Shown here: in pieces, positions 1 through 12,701 of the stretch | How the letters are laid out: every line of letters begins with the position of its first letter | Numbering within the stretch: the first letter of the stretch is position 1 | Assembly (NCBI GenBank): GCA_008694505.1 | Contig: VZDJ01000219.1 | Span: 6,098,081-6,162,080 of the forward strand | Source: Cyanoderma ruficeps | Taxonomy: Eukaryota > Chordata > Aves > Passeriformes > Timaliidae | DNA length: 64,000 bases | Reading direction: 5' to 3' | Notes under the pieces: generated by a model | The model's database searches: none | The model's input: only the letters and a program-made list of their open reading frames with translations | Told to the model about the DNA's origin: nothing | Made by a program: the position numbers and the translations under genes

Positions 1-3000
1 GTGTAGTGTTTAAGGGTCCCTAAGCAAGAGAGAAAATTCAATCCCTGCTCCCGTGAATTCCCCTCACACAGATCTGCTGTACAAACCTTGTGAGTTCCTG
101 CCAGACACAGCCAGACAGGTTTGGGTTTTGTGCTGGGCAAGGCAACCCAGGTGATCAACTGAAAATGGCTCTGAAGAGATCACAGAGCAGCACCTTCATC
201 ACATGTGAGGAGGGAACAGCCTCAGCACAGGTAGTTTTGGAAGAGGACATCACTCTTGCAACCTCATCCATGTCTTTAGCCTCAAACTGGCAGAACTCAA
301 GGGGGAACTTGCTCTGACTCAGGAGTGTTTCCTGCTGTTAGCTTAAGCTATGCTCAAAACAATGCAGCTATCTTTCACTCCTACTTGATCACAACTAATA
401 TTGCAACTAAAAAGCAAAAAAACCTAAACCAAACATCTCATTGCTAGCACAACTCCAGTTTTACAGAATTTACTAGAATTGAAAAAAAAAACCAGCCCAG
501 AATGCTGTTGGATGCTACAATCACTGGCACATTCAAGACTAAATTTTTATATGCACATCAAGATGTTGTGTGTAAATCCAAACCAGGTGAGAAGACTGGT
601 GGTGAGGCTGACACTACAAATGCCTTCTGTGGAAAGAGACAATTTCCATTTTTCATTATCAACCATAACAAAAAACAAACAAGCAAAATGAAACAAACAA
701 AAAATCAAATCACCACCAAAAAAACCCCACAACAAATCAGAACACTGGGCATGAAACAGTATTTTTTTAAAGTGTTCCAGAATAATCTACAACACAGCCA
801 TTCAAATGTTACAAAAGGCTTTGTACACTTCACTTCTAACTCTTCAGAGACAGAAGGTGTAAATACATGACCGCATCAATGACTTGATCCCTGACTATGT
901 CCAACAAAGCAGCAAAGGAGCTCTTAACCACCCTCTGGTCTTGAACAGCTACTGAGGGGCCCTCCCACCCTGGCAGCAGAGTTCCCTCACTACAGAATCC
1001 AGTACAGTGACAAGGCAGAACTGCAATGCTGCACATTCCCCTTCTGCCAGGGGTCGAGGGACACAGAGCCTGCCCGATGCACAGCCCACCACACAGGGCA
1101 CACCGTACTCTCCCTACCTGGGAATTCTGCTGGGGCAGGTTTCTTGGCTGATTTACAGCAAGTTCAGACAGGAACATTAATTTTCACAATCGTCTTAGTC
1201 TGAAGAATACTTAGTTATACAAGATGGATATGGGAATGCAAAAGCTCGCTAACGGAAAGCCCTTGCAAATGCAGCTGGAAACAGTTTAAAACATTCACTT
1301 CTGGCCAAAAATAATCAGCTAAGAAAGGCAACTCCTGAACAGCATAGGAAGCAGAAGGGAACATGTGCCTCTGTCTGAAAAAAAAAGTTAGGCAGACAAC
1401 TCAGCTTAAAACACAGGAGTGCGATCCACAGAACATGTAAGTTCTATGCATTAGAGGAACTGAACTTTGATTGCACAGGCTTTTTCTGACCCAAAAGAAA
1501 GTTTCATCAGAAATATACTTGTCATCTCAGAATTAAGTCACTTAAACATGAGCTAAGTGAGTTTGTGCAACTCACACAGCTGCAGTGAGTTGCACGTTTA
1601 GTTAGAGAACATCTTACTTGGAAGATCAGGTGTTAAAGTGAAAAATTCTACAACAGGAAAAAAAATTAGAAAAATATACCACAAACAAGGTACATACCAG
1701 AGAACAGTACAGCCCAGAAATACATTTACGCTACAAAAATTAGCAATGGTGACAAATAAAAAAGCAAATGTAACCAACATCACTGTTACAGATCAAAAAC
1801 TGCAGGCATCAAACCTTGAATCAACATTTCTTGAATGCCTTTAGCAGTATCAGCCCTTAACTTAGTTTAAAATATTTTGGCTATCAGCAATATCCATTCA
1901 AAGGTATTTTAGTAGCAATTCAAGAACCATGAACACTCTACACAGTATATATGACCAAATAATCTTCTCTCTCTCCAAAAACCGGAGATGCCACACTCAA
2001 ACTCACTAAATTATGGAGTAGTGTTTTCGAGGGAGTGGCTCTGACACCTCTGCCTCCACCTGCACTAGATACCTTCTGCAATAACCAAAGCAAACTCTAC
2101 CCAAAAATTCACCTCATTCCTTTGAGTAATTTTAGACTGTCATCCCACCTTCCTGAGCAATGTACCACACCCCCAGCTCCTGTGATAAAGGGCATTTGTA
2201 CACAGAGAAGACAAGACTATTTCCCTCCACCCTCACACTGTATGGGAAAGAAACTCTAAACCAGCATCCTTTCATTCAAAATGGCCAGTGGAAAAACCCT
2301 CACCTGGCAATAAAAGACTTCCTTTCACCTCTGCCAATAAACAGTTCAGCACTAACAGGACAAACACTGCTGACATGTAACAGTGACTGGACTGGGTATA
2401 TTTTGACCACTTCTTTAGAACTTGCACTTCTCAAATGCTGAAGCAAAGCCCACACAATTGGTCACTTACTGAAGTAACATTAAACACACTGCACATCCTA
2501 AGCCTACAATAATTTAACTGCCACTCAGAGGTTGATTATTTCAAAACATTTGTGAAAGTATAATGTATTATTCATGGTTACAAATTACTTCTAGACTTCA
2601 AAGATGTTTCTGCCCAGTTCCCACCACCACCATCACCCAGGTAACCAGGCTCAGTGAAAGACACACCAAGATAGTAACTGGGATGCACAAATGGCCACAC
2701 AATTATCATGTCTGTAAGAAGCTGTTCTGTTCTTCAGGTATCAATACTGAAATACAAGAGAGCCCTTAGGCTTATTCTTATTTGACAAGCACCAGTCTGC
2801 ACACATGGAGCCCCAGCAGATCAAGAAATACTCGTCAGGGAGATCACCCAATCAAACAGTGTTATCAGGAAAAAACCCTCAATTTTTTTTTTAATGGCTT
2901 ATTTTAACTAGCCCTAGCTGCAATTCAATGTGGTGAAGAACAACAGTTTATACCGTTTACACCTAGTAGGGTCTTTATTTGCCCTTTGGAACAATAGCTG

Positions 3001-5100
3001 TATTTGACGCTGTCCTTAAGCTATTCATGGAAAGAGCCTTTCAATGTGATTACATCCACAAAACTAATTAAACAGTCCAAACAAAGCACAACCCAGTGAG
3101 GTTTCTGAGAGTCCGTGCTGGGAGCATGGAAACACATTAAAGCCAGTGCCATCCCTCAGCAGGAAGGTGCAGAACTGAGCTCTCAGCCCACTCCCATGAA
3201 AGCAGCAGAGACAAGAAGATGGAAAATTCAGACTCCAAGGGCCTACTTCCAATTCCTTGCATCAGCAACCATGAAAAACCTCAACTACTCTTAGTAGAAA
3301 GTCCAAGTAAATCCTCCTGTAGTTATCAGTAACAAATCAACTTTCCCTAACATCACCAGCCGTGTGGCTGAACTCTGCACAGTGCTGACCACACACCAAG
3401 AACTGTCACCTCACCCAAAGCTCACAGCCACCCAACACAGCCAACATGAAGGCTGCTGCCAAACAATACTGTGATCGGCACGTTTCTCTTCCACAGTCTC
3501 ATCTCAACACACAGGAGTCAGGCACAAAGTTTTCTATTTCCCTTTACCATTATCTTGGTGATGAGCATCACACATTTATCCATAAATACAGCTCATTTCT
3601 ATTCTTCACTGGGAAAAAACGCAAATACCATCTTGTGCAACACTGATGACTGGGACTAGTGTATCTTCATTAAGGAATTTCTAATGATATGCTTGCTTCT
3701 CACTGACCCAAAACCCCCAAGACACTGAAAGCTTTTTGTACATTATACATCCCTCATGGTCCTGCAAGTTACCATGTAGCCCCACAAAATGGGGCCATAT
3801 GCATCCACTCCTGTGGGCTTCAGGACTCAGTACCCATCAGTTTATAACCGATGGCAAGTGGAATACATGCCTCTCACAAAAAACAATGCAAGGAAGAAGC
3901 TGGACCGCTGTCACTGGCGAGGTACATGGAAATAGCCAGGTGGTGACATTGCCACTTACTTGCAACACCCTTTAAAATACACAGCCTGAATCAAATGGAA
4001 ACAATGTTGAGTTGCTGGAATACAAGTGAACTAAAATCTGTACTGGAGCAAGAGGCAGTCTGGCCAAAAGCACTGCACGTTCTTTATTAAATTCACAATC
4101 AGTCCTCTCAAAACAATTTGCTTCCAAAACAACCTAAATGTAGTAATTGAAAGCATGATTCCAATTTTAAAATAGCCTAGGTACTTTCTGTGGCAAGTAC
4201 ATAGGCTTCTTTAGAAACCAGTACATCCATAACTTTATGTATTCCTTAATATCCAGTTCCCCAAAAATATCACAGATATTCCATCTTTCAGTCTAGAAAT
4301 ATAAGAATACATAAACCCATCAGTAATAAATGAAAAAAAAAAAAAACCACCACCACCAACCCTCAGCTATTAAGTTACATCCAGAATTAGAATTCAACCG
4401 GAAAATACCTCTGCATGCTACCAGAGCAAAATTTTCCTGAATTTCCAAAACGCAATCTGTCCTAGGCGGGCTTTACAACCTTTCTAAGCTATGAATGCCT
4501 CAATCAACACATTGCTCTATAACATCCACGTCTCGACATTTGCAAACCATCACCATAAAAACAGGGAGTTATACAGGATCTCGAATGTTTATTCTGTGAA
4601 TTTCGTGAAACCCAGAACCTTATTGAGGGAAACCAAAACCCCAAAGCTAATTTACCCTTCAATTAGTTATAAACGTGTCTGTGCTTATTCATAACATGAA
4701 AAATACAAAAAATAAATCAAAGCAGCAGCTCTTTACCGCGTGTAACTTCCAAGCGCTTACCACAAGCTTTTATTTTCATTGTAATAACTCAGGCTTTTGG
4801 GGGTCGATTTAACATTTTAACTGGGGGGAGGGGGTCTCTCGGGGGTCTCTCCCGAGGATCCATCGAGGCCGCGGCGCCATTTTAGGAGGCGCTGAGCGGG
4901 CGGGAGGCGGAGCCGAGGCTCCAGCACAGCCGAGGGGCCGCGGCTCGCCCGGCCCCGGCTCCCGGCCCGCTCCCCACGCCGGGCCGCGCCGAGCCCCCGG
5001 CCCGCCCGAGGGCCCCGCGCCCGCCCGGCCGAGCGGCACCGCCCCCGCCGGCAGCTCCCTGCCCGGCCCCGCCGCCTCCCCGCAGCCCCTCGCTCCTCAC
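1..5100 (-). other. PPP2CA: PPP2CA intron 1 (5' part, incomplete)
   Basis: This stretch follows the exon 1 splice donor of PPP2CA on the minus strand and runs off the window edge. It is AT-rich and I see no exon in it. In particular, I found no minus-strand match to the residues expected in exon 2, such as the metal-binding GDVHG motif, and the short ORFs here look random. Intron 1 is therefore longer than 5.1 kb in this genome. A homopolymer A run followed by (ACC)n lies near 4333-4360. No interspersed repeat was recognised. The intron assignment is inferred from the exon 1 donor and from the known gene structure. Confidence 0.8.
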
Positions 5101-5202
5101 CTTCTCGCAGAGGCTCTTCACCTGCCCCTCGGACAGCTGCTTGCACTCGTTAAGCTGCTCCACCCACTGGTCAAGCTCCTTGGTGAAGACCTTCTCCTCC
5201 AT
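5101..5202 (-). CDS. PPP2CA: PP2A catalytic subunit alpha, coding exon 1 (partial gene)
   Basis: This is the first coding exon of the catalytic subunit of protein phosphatase 2A, a Ser/Thr phosphatase that works with scaffold (A) and regulatory (B) subunits. The ATG at 5202 sits in a good Kozak context (GCGGGATGG). It opens 34 codons starting [13 protein letters not shown] and ending KSLCEK. The exon ends in AAG followed by GTGAGG, a canonical donor at the residue-34 boundary known for PP2A genes. VFTKEL and the KSLCEK ending fit alpha rather than the beta paralogue (AFTKEL, RTLCEK). Compared with human alpha from memory, residues 2 (D to E), 14 (I to V) and 26 (S to G) differ. This exon encodes only the N-terminal helix; the catalytic metal-binding residues lie in later exons outside the window. 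The flanking order with UBE2B matches mammalian synteny. Confidence 0.93.
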
Positions 5203-5212
5203 CCCGCTCTTC

Positions 5213-5232
5213 CCCTCCTCCTCCTCCTCCTC
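5213..5232. repeat. (CTC)n / (GAG)n microsatellite in the PPP2CA 5' UTR
   Basis: A run of CTC trinucleotides lies about 10 bases upstream of the PPP2CA start codon, followed by a (CTG)n-like stretch at 5238-5250. On the mRNA strand this gives a GCAGCAGCAGCAG then GAGGAGGAG leader. Such triplet runs are prone to length variation. Confidence 0.8.
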
Positions 5233-5406
5233 ACCGGCTGCTGCTGCTGCCGCACCGCCCCGCGGGCCCCTGCGATCCGCGCCCCCTCAGCGAAGGCGGC
5301 CGCGACGCGTCAGGGCGGGCGGGCGCGGGGAGAGGGCGGCCCGGGGCACTCTGGCTGCGGCAGCGCTGCCGCTCCTCGCTCCGCACCGTGTAATGGCCGC
5401 CGCTGC

Positions 5407-5414
5407 TGACGTCA
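5407..5414. promoter_or_regulatory. Palindromic CRE (TGACGTCA)
   Basis: A perfect 8-bp cAMP-response element lies about 205 bp upstream of the PPP2CA start codon inside the CpG island. CREB-family binding at a CRE in the PPP2CA promoter is established in mammals, so the same role is likely here. Confidence 0.7.
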
Positions 5415-5979
5415 CCGCCCCGGCCCCACCGAGGGGAGGGGGACGCCACTGGAGCCGACAGCGCGTGCGCGGCGCCCGGGCGGGGCCGCGAGTGCGCTCT
5501 GAGGGGAGGGGGCGGGTGAGGGCAGTGACCGCGCGCGCCCGCCGGGGGAGTGGTGGGTGGCTGTACTCTGGCCTGGCTCTTGTTCCCGGTGGCTGTGCCC
5601 CATCCCAGCCCTTGTTCCCCATCCCGGCCCTTGTTCCCGGTTCTGTCCTGGGCCCTCGGGGGCTGGTCCTCTCCCCGTGGGGGATCCGTTTGAGGGGCGC
5701 GGCGCAGCCCCGCCCGGTCTCAGCCCTGAGGCGGGAGCCAGGGCGCTGCCGTGAAGGGTCGCCGCCATGGCGGTGCCGGCCGCTGCTGTGCCCGGCTGCT
5801 GAGCGCCGGCTCCTCGCGGGGCATAGGCTGGACAGGGTCCTCGCCTGCCAAGCGCCTGCTGCGGGGTCAGGAGGCGATGTTTCTGAGGGCTTTGTGCGGC
5901 TCCGCAGTGTTTGTGGTTCTCCTTGCAATTAATACATATAGGTATCTCCGAGGCGCGTGCCGAGGGGCTGGTGCCAGGG

Positions 5980-6240
5980 TCTTTGCAGTGACAGGACGAG
6001 AAGCACTCCGTAAAATAAAACACAAAAAGTTCTACCTCCACAGGAGGAGGAACTTTATGCTGTGGGTAGCAGAGCACTGGAACGGACTGCCCAGGGAGGG
6101 TGTGGAGTTTTCCTCTCTGGAGACTTTGAAAACCGCCCTGGACAGGTTCTTGTGCCATCTCCAGGTGACACGGCCCTGGCCGATGGGTCGGGCTGGGTGA
6201 TGTCCAGAGGTCCGCTCCAACCCGAACAGTCCTGTGAGGC
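5980..6240 (+). mobile_element. CR1 LINE 3' end, truncated
   Basis: This is a 5'-truncated CR1 non-LTR retrotransposon in plus orientation. The conceptual translation carries the degenerate C-terminal CR1 ORF2 motif (AEHWNGLPREGVEFSSLETLK). It is followed by the 3' UTR signature, a TGGGTCGGGCTGGGTGATGTCC-like stretch (6183-6204) and then CCAGAGGTCCGCTCCAACCCGAACAG-like sequence (6203-6228). The eroded 8-bp tail repeat CTGTGAGG ends near 6240. The copy lies less than 600 bp outside the PPP2CA promoter island. It is a dead fragment, and the 149-codon open frame at 5751-6200 that runs through it is not a gene. Confidence 0.8.
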
Positions 6241-8555
6241 TGAGGTCCCGAGGCCGGTACCGTGTCTGCCAGAGAAGAGGGAAGTGGAGGATGCTGACTG
6301 GTGTTGGGTACTTTAAAAATAAAGCTTTTCAGTTCCAAATCATGAGCATTAAATACCATCCTAATTATACCACCAGGTAGTGCTTAGGTTAAAAAGGCTG
6401 TGCTCCATTTCTTTAAAATAATTTATACTGAAAGAGTTCTTGGAAGTCTGGAGTTTATTATGATCTTTTTAGACAGAAGTAATGCGTGAAGTGCAGTATA
6501 AGTGTTCAGTAAAGGAAATTAGTGGTGGACCTTTCAGGAAACTTTCAGGAAGGTGGTATTTTTTTCAGGAAACTAGTGGTGACCTCAGCTACCTTATTGC
6601 ACTCAGACACTTGCTACCTAAGGGAAAATATGTCAGTAAGACACAGATAAGTTGCAATAAAAAAGAATGTAGGAAATATACAGAACCAATTTCTAGTGAA
6701 TTATGTATTTTATTGCAATCTGCATCTTAAATTATAGAGGAAGATTTCCCTTAAATAACTTTAAAAAGGCCTAAAACAATCAGTTTTAAAAAGTTTTTTT
6801 TACTTAAATGGGTCAAAATATTGATTTGTTAATTTCAAGAGGGCACGATGACTTTTGTTAGTTAATTTGTGTTAATTGTCTTGGTCATCACTTGCCTAAT
6901 ACAGTCTGACTTGCTAAATTCTTTGCCTATTATTGAAGGAAATGAAGAATTCTATAGTGAGCAAGGGGTAAGGAATGTTTGCTTTCATGGGTCAGTCTTG
7001 GTTTCTTGGTGTCATACTCTCCTGCTAGACAGAAGTTGGTTTGAATTGCCTGACTTAGGTTTTGTTTATCTTCCAAAATGATTTTGCTGTTCTTACACAG
7101 GTTCCCATCTTCAGATGACCTTAGTTTTGTGCTTAAAGTTGTAGAAGGAAAAGTCCCATTCATTGAGAAGTGGTAGGTTTCAAGAATTCACGCTGTAGCA
7201 CATCTTCCCAAAATAGTCTTGAGCAAATATATGCAAAGAATCCGAAGCAATAACACCAACTCTTGTGTAATTTGCCAAGCTAAAGTTCATTTTCTTTAAA
7301 AGCTGTTGACTTTCTGGCATAGTTACATGTTTGAGGATCACACTGCAAACCATCCACACTAGCTGTGCTTTCCTCACACCTACCAGATAAGACATGGCAG
7401 GATTTCAGTTGCAGTTTTGTAGGTAGACAAGCCAGGTCAATAGTTTTTTCCTGCTAGTGTGGACACCCCACAGATTAACAATCACTGCTGTCTTCAGAGC
7501 AATTGTGATGGTCCCCAAGCCCACTGTTGGTTCCCAGGAGCACAGTGGTAAAAAAAGGAACACTTGTTTGGAAGGACTCGGTCACAGCTCTTTTTCAGAC
7601 AAACTCCACCTGGGAAGGGGTAGGTGATTCAGCACTCTCTGCTTGCCACTGAAAGCTGAAGCCGTGCCACTCAGGACTCTGCAAAGGAGAATCAAGATTC
7701 ATTTATCTGGACTACCCCAGAGAAGGGAAAGCTTTGGTTTCCATCTCCATTCCAAGCATTAGGTCTGTATTTTATCCTCGTACTCTTTTGAATTGCCTAT
7801 ATGTAGATCAGAAATCAGATCTCCTTCCTCCCTCTAACTTGAGAATGACAATCAATAGTTTATAGAATCACAGTTGCTTTTCTCAGATATTTATCTGAGC
7901 CTTCAAAGGAGAATGTAATAATGAAAGGATACGTGCTGTGTTGCATAAGTTGCGTGTTTGTCAGGGCTTCAGATACACAGTAAGATTAAACTGTAACCTG
8001 TGAGATGGCAGTAATAAATTGTATTTGGTATGTGAATATATGCCAGGCGTGTGTGTGGTTTGTACCTAAGGAGCTGTCTGGGTGCAGCTGCCCCGGTGAG
8101 TCAGGGCTATGAAGGCCACAGTGCTGTGCTGACACCTGAGTCAGGGACCCGTGTGTCACCTGTGTGGCATTCTGGAGAGAGGTGAACTGGTCAGGATGAC
8201 TGCACTTACCTTTACACACATCCAGCTGTAGGTTAGTCAGTTGTTAGCCTATAGTGCCAACTAATTCTGTACTAGTCTGCAATTAAACTCATGGATGAGA
8301 GTGTTAGCAACTACAAAATCTTATCAGTAACACTAACATTTCCATTGTACTATGAGACTAAGTGTTTAAATGCAGATTTATATCACACCATCCGACTATA
8401 CAACGTATTGTCAACTTAGCATTGTAGAGTAAGGAACACGTAAATTAGTTTTCTTCACACTTGGCTCTCTCTGAATATTTTAGTGATTCTAAATTATCCA
8501 TCAATGCATGCCCAAAATGTCTGTTGCTATGGTGTTTTAATACTAAATGCCAAAT

Positions 8556-8620
8556 AAAGGGCTATGCAATACAATATAAAGACTATACCATACAATTTAA
8601 AGGCTATACAATAGTGTAAC
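8556..8620. repeat. Imperfect 22-bp tandem repeat, 3 copies
   Basis: Three consecutive units starting at about 8556, 8578 and 8599 share the pattern AAAGRCTATNCNATACAATWT. It is AT-rich with no coding content. The third unit has drifted at its 3' end. Confidence 0.65.
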
Positions 8621-11600
8621 AATGAGCTGCCACCTTTAGACATAGGGCTGCCAACTTTGCTTGCAGAAATCCACATATTAATCAAAGAATATAGACACTG
8701 GTACATTAGTGTGGAAGTCAGCTGCCTCCACAAAGAAAGGGACTTCTGATCAAATAATTCAGAAGTACACATCACATAATCTCTTGCATATTCAGATACT
8801 GGCCGCTACTGGATAAAATATATGTTTTGTGTCTTAATAGTCCCATTAAATCAGATAAGCCTGTCATCTTAAGTAGAACTATTACAAAACACCGAAAGAA
8901 AAACGGAACACGTTTACATCAGATATTTGTTACATCACCACAAAGAAATCCTATTTCTGTATATTTGACTAATTTCAGAGTCCAGATACTACATGACAAA
9001 ATCAGTGACATCAGTAATACCACTATCAACAGAGGCCCATTCACTTCAACTGAATGGCTTCTGTAAAAGGGGGAATCTCATTATTAATCACCTTGTATAC
9101 CACAAACATATTACTGAAATCTGCTAGTTCATCATTTACCCTCATGTTGTAGATAAAGCAGGAAGTGCAGTCTTACTGAAAGAAGAAATTACAAAGTAAC
9201 CATGAAAATCACATTTTCAAATCACTATGGTTACAGGTATTACATAGTCAAGAGTCTTTTAAAAGCTTGGAACAGAGTGCTGATTCTCCAATGTTAGGGG
9301 CTTGATATTTTGCAAATATTTTATGTGCTGCTCTCTCCCTGTGAGTGTGACACTGAACTCTCTGTGTCCAGCCTGGCTGGGTAGGAGCACTGGGGCAGTG
9401 GGTACGTCCTTGTGCACCAGGGCACAGGGCCATGTTCCTCCTACCCATCATCTACCAGTTTTAATCTCTAGAATCCTTGACAAACACAACCTCTGCCAGG
9501 ACAAATACTATCATTTTATCACCAGATGGACAAATACATGATTTCAGCCCGATGAGGAAACAGATACTGAAATTATCTCACTTTCCAAACATGACAGAAG
9601 CATTGAGAGTTGAGACCTCAGTTCAATAGATACTTGGACCCATCCTTAAATTCCTTCCTTTTAATCAGATAACATAAGTAGTATCTGTGAACTGTCCTGC
9701 TAAGCTCATGCTTCGAGGCTTTAGGCTTGCTGATTGCTGACAGTTCTGATCAGCACAGCTTATGTTACAAGTGCTTTCTTTGGAAAAACTCCTATTATTC
9801 AGTCCTTTCCATAAGCTATGTTTAAGAACACAACCAATTATTAATACGTACAAGCAGTTGTCATGGAGATAATGTGATCCCAAGTGTGTTTTTTGTAAGT
9901 GGCACAAACCTGGCACATTCCACATGCCTTGTATGGACAATTCCTACATGATGTTTCCTGTGTTAGATAGGGGATAGATACCTATCTTGGCTTTTTGTGC
10001 CAACACCCAGTGGAGAAACCACTGCTCCTGGCTTTCAGATGGCTGGCTTTAGGAGTAGGAAAAAAGCTGCAACATCTTAGCAAGGGGCTGAACTGCTCAC
10101 TTCCATGAAATCTCAAACACTATGCAACATCCAAATTATGGCTAAAACCTCGCAGGATGTATTTTCTCTCCTCATCTTGGGCCACAGAATTATGCCAAAA
10201 TGTAGTAATTAATCCAAAAGAAGGCAGCTGGCTAATGTAGCTGGGGAGGCTTCAGGGCCATAATGAGGATAGTTTTCCTTAGAATGAGACTGCTATCCTA
10301 TTGAATGTCTATAAATCCAGGTGACATTTTGTTTAGGATTATCATAACATTTCTACTCTTTAACTGTGCCCTTGCAAAGTAGTTCACTATGCACTTTAAC
10401 CATTCTTACCTTTATTCTGTGCCCCTAGTCTGGTCCTGGAGATTCTGTTCCACTTCAGCTGGGCAACATCCGACTGTTGGAGCCATTCTGCACTTGTTTA
10501 CTTGGATGAATGAAGGAGATTCTCTGCATATTATAGCTGTTAATTCTTTTTTCTTTTCATCCCCAGATATTTACTCATCAGTTAATATTACACTACAGTT
10601 ACTGTCATAATGACCTTGAGCTGGGCCAAGCAGTTAAGCTACAGAAAAGCTGCAAAAAAGAATTGCAGCAAGAAAATCTGAGTTATTGCTGCCTCACTTT
10701 CCTGCCCAGTGAATGTGTGTTTGTTTCATAGCATTGCCACTGTCTTGCAGTGAAGGAAGCATAAACTCAACTGGGGCACACCTGTGACTTCTAGTGCATG
10801 TTAATATCATATCCATATTGATTTGGAGATGTTGCAGGTGTCTTGTGTGACAAAACAGGTCCCCACAGCTTGCTAAGGATGGCTTGGCTAAACTGCTGTC
10901 TTGCCCTCCAGCTCAGCATCAGCTCTCAAGCCCAGTTCCAAGCAGTGCTGGCTGCTGCTTAAATGCTTCCTCTGAAGAGAGTGCCTGGGGAGGGAAATTT
11001 TCTTCTGAAATCTCTTTGTGCATGTGCTAAAGGACAAAGGAGGAGTTCGCTGTACAGGCACACTTAGATCCTGATTTCACTTCACTGTGGTTAACAAGTG
11101 TATTATTAGTAATAGCTAGTTACAAATAAGAACCTGACCTTATTTTTAACCTAATACTGAATCAGATCTAATTGTAATAGGTGGGTTCACTGCTATGCTT
11201 TGCTCTTTGAATATTCTCATTCAGAATTTAAGTGCCTTCCATCTTAGGCATTAAAAATAGGTGGCAAGTTGGATAATTCTTATTGTTCCAAATCTCGTTT
11301 GCAGCCTTACATAACAATGTTCTCACCAAAAAGTTTATTTTAAGTGTGGAGTGGAAGAACTTGCTGTAGCAACCTGAATTTTTTTGCAATACTGTACTGG
11401 GTTATACAGGGTCTAGATAGAACTGTCTCTTCTTTCTTTGGTGATCCCTTTTAATATTAATCAAAACAAAGGTATTAATTAATTAATATCAAAATGTACA
11501 GACTGCCTGAGCTTTGGAATTACAAAGTCCTGTCAGTCACAAGCATCCTTAGGTAAATTGCCTAAGCAGAAACTGGTAGTCATTCCAACTCAATAACAGT

Positions 11601-12649
11601 CCAAATATTTGTGAGTGTAATAATAGTAAATATAGAAACATGCAGAATGTAATAACAATGGTAAATTGCTTAGAAAGATAATAACTCCAGGTGGATAGAA
11701 CTGAAATTGATGAACCTGAGCTTCCTCAACTGGATAAACTTGAGGTTTCTTATTAGTAACATTAGTAACACTGTGTTCATTCACGAAGTATTGTCTCCAT
11801 TTTTAGTAGCTAAGACCATTTGTCCCTCCAGCCATGAGCTGTGTCACCTTTTCTCACCTTTCTTCATCATATCCATCAAACACATGTGACATGGGAAGGA
11901 TGAAAAATGTTGGGAAGAGGTAGTGATCAATCCTGAGAATATTAGATACCTCCCTTCCGTTGTAACAATCTCCCCTGCTCTCCATGTGATCACAATAACA
12001 AAAAAACCATGATTTGTTATATTTGAATAATAAATTTTATTTTTTCATCTTCTATTTCATTGCATGCTGTGACCTCTCTCCTTGATTAACATCCTTTTCA
12101 CATCAAAGCTAGCATTTATTCTTCCTGATTACTGTTCTTCTCATCTATCCCTTTTCCTGTCCATAACTTCCTTTCTTCCTCCCTTTCAGCCTCACTGAAT
12201 TGGATCAGCCAAATGATCTGCAATACCTCATGAGCTCTGAAAATGGAATTTTTAACTCTTTTTTCTCCCTGGAGTTCTGCATAAGATAAATACAATGAAA
12301 AACAAAAAATACACTGTTATAAATTTGACTAATAAAAATCTCAGATTTGGCAAAAGAATGAGAAATGGCCATGAAGAGTGATATATTAATCTCACTGGTA
12401 AATGGTAATGCCAAAATTCTTGGCATTTCAGCTGGAACTGGGAACTTTCTGAGGGAGCACCTGACATCCTTAGTGATGTATTATAGCATCAGTGGTAACT
12501 GCTGAGCTCTTTCACTGGCAAAGTAACATCCCCTGTTAGCCCCAGTGCCACTGTATTGAACTGCAGGTTTGTCATGCAGGTGCTACTCACACCTGGCTGT
12601 TCCATGGCCAAACCAAAAAATCCTAAAAGTTGGCAGGTTGAAAGCTGGA

Positions 12650-12701
12650 TTTCCCTGTTGGATCTGTCTGTAACACCCCAAACCAACTAGAAAGGAAATG
12701 T
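12650..12701. repeat. 52-bp repeated segment, copy 1
   Basis: The segment begins TTTCCCTGTTGGATCTG and ends with AACTAGAAAGGAAATGT. It matches 15635-15686 at 50 of 52 positions by my count, in the same orientation. The flanks show only weak further similarity. Its short sharp block suggests a fragment of an interspersed element, but I do not recognise the family. Confidence 0.7.

Larger units (their letters stand above)
5203..5900 (-). promoter_or_regulatory. PPP2CA: PPP2CA 5' UTR and CpG-island promoter
   Basis: The sequence from about 4850 to 5900 is very GC- and CpG-rich and surrounds exon 1. Upstream of the ATG on the minus strand I see no TATA box. There is a perfect CRE (5407-5414), an Sp1-type GC box GGGCGGGGC (5478-5486) and an NRF1-like GCGCGTGCGC (5461-5470). 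This is the usual make-up of a housekeeping promoter, and a CRE is established for mammalian PPP2CA. The transcription start is not determined; it probably lies between about 5230 and 5420. The island extends beyond the gene and could also support divergent plus-strand transcription, for which I see no exon. Confidence 0.75.

Noticed and set aside
5751..6200. 149-codon plus-strand frame upstream of PPP2CA
   Set aside because: Its first half is CpG-island sequence and its second half is a CR1 3' end; no gene support.
12489..12690. Minus-strand text GFFGLAM resembling a kinase DFGLA motif, considered as a CDKL3 exon
   Set aside because: The DFG aspartate is missing, the downstream residues do not fit ATRWYRAPE, and the segment overlaps the 52-bp repeat.
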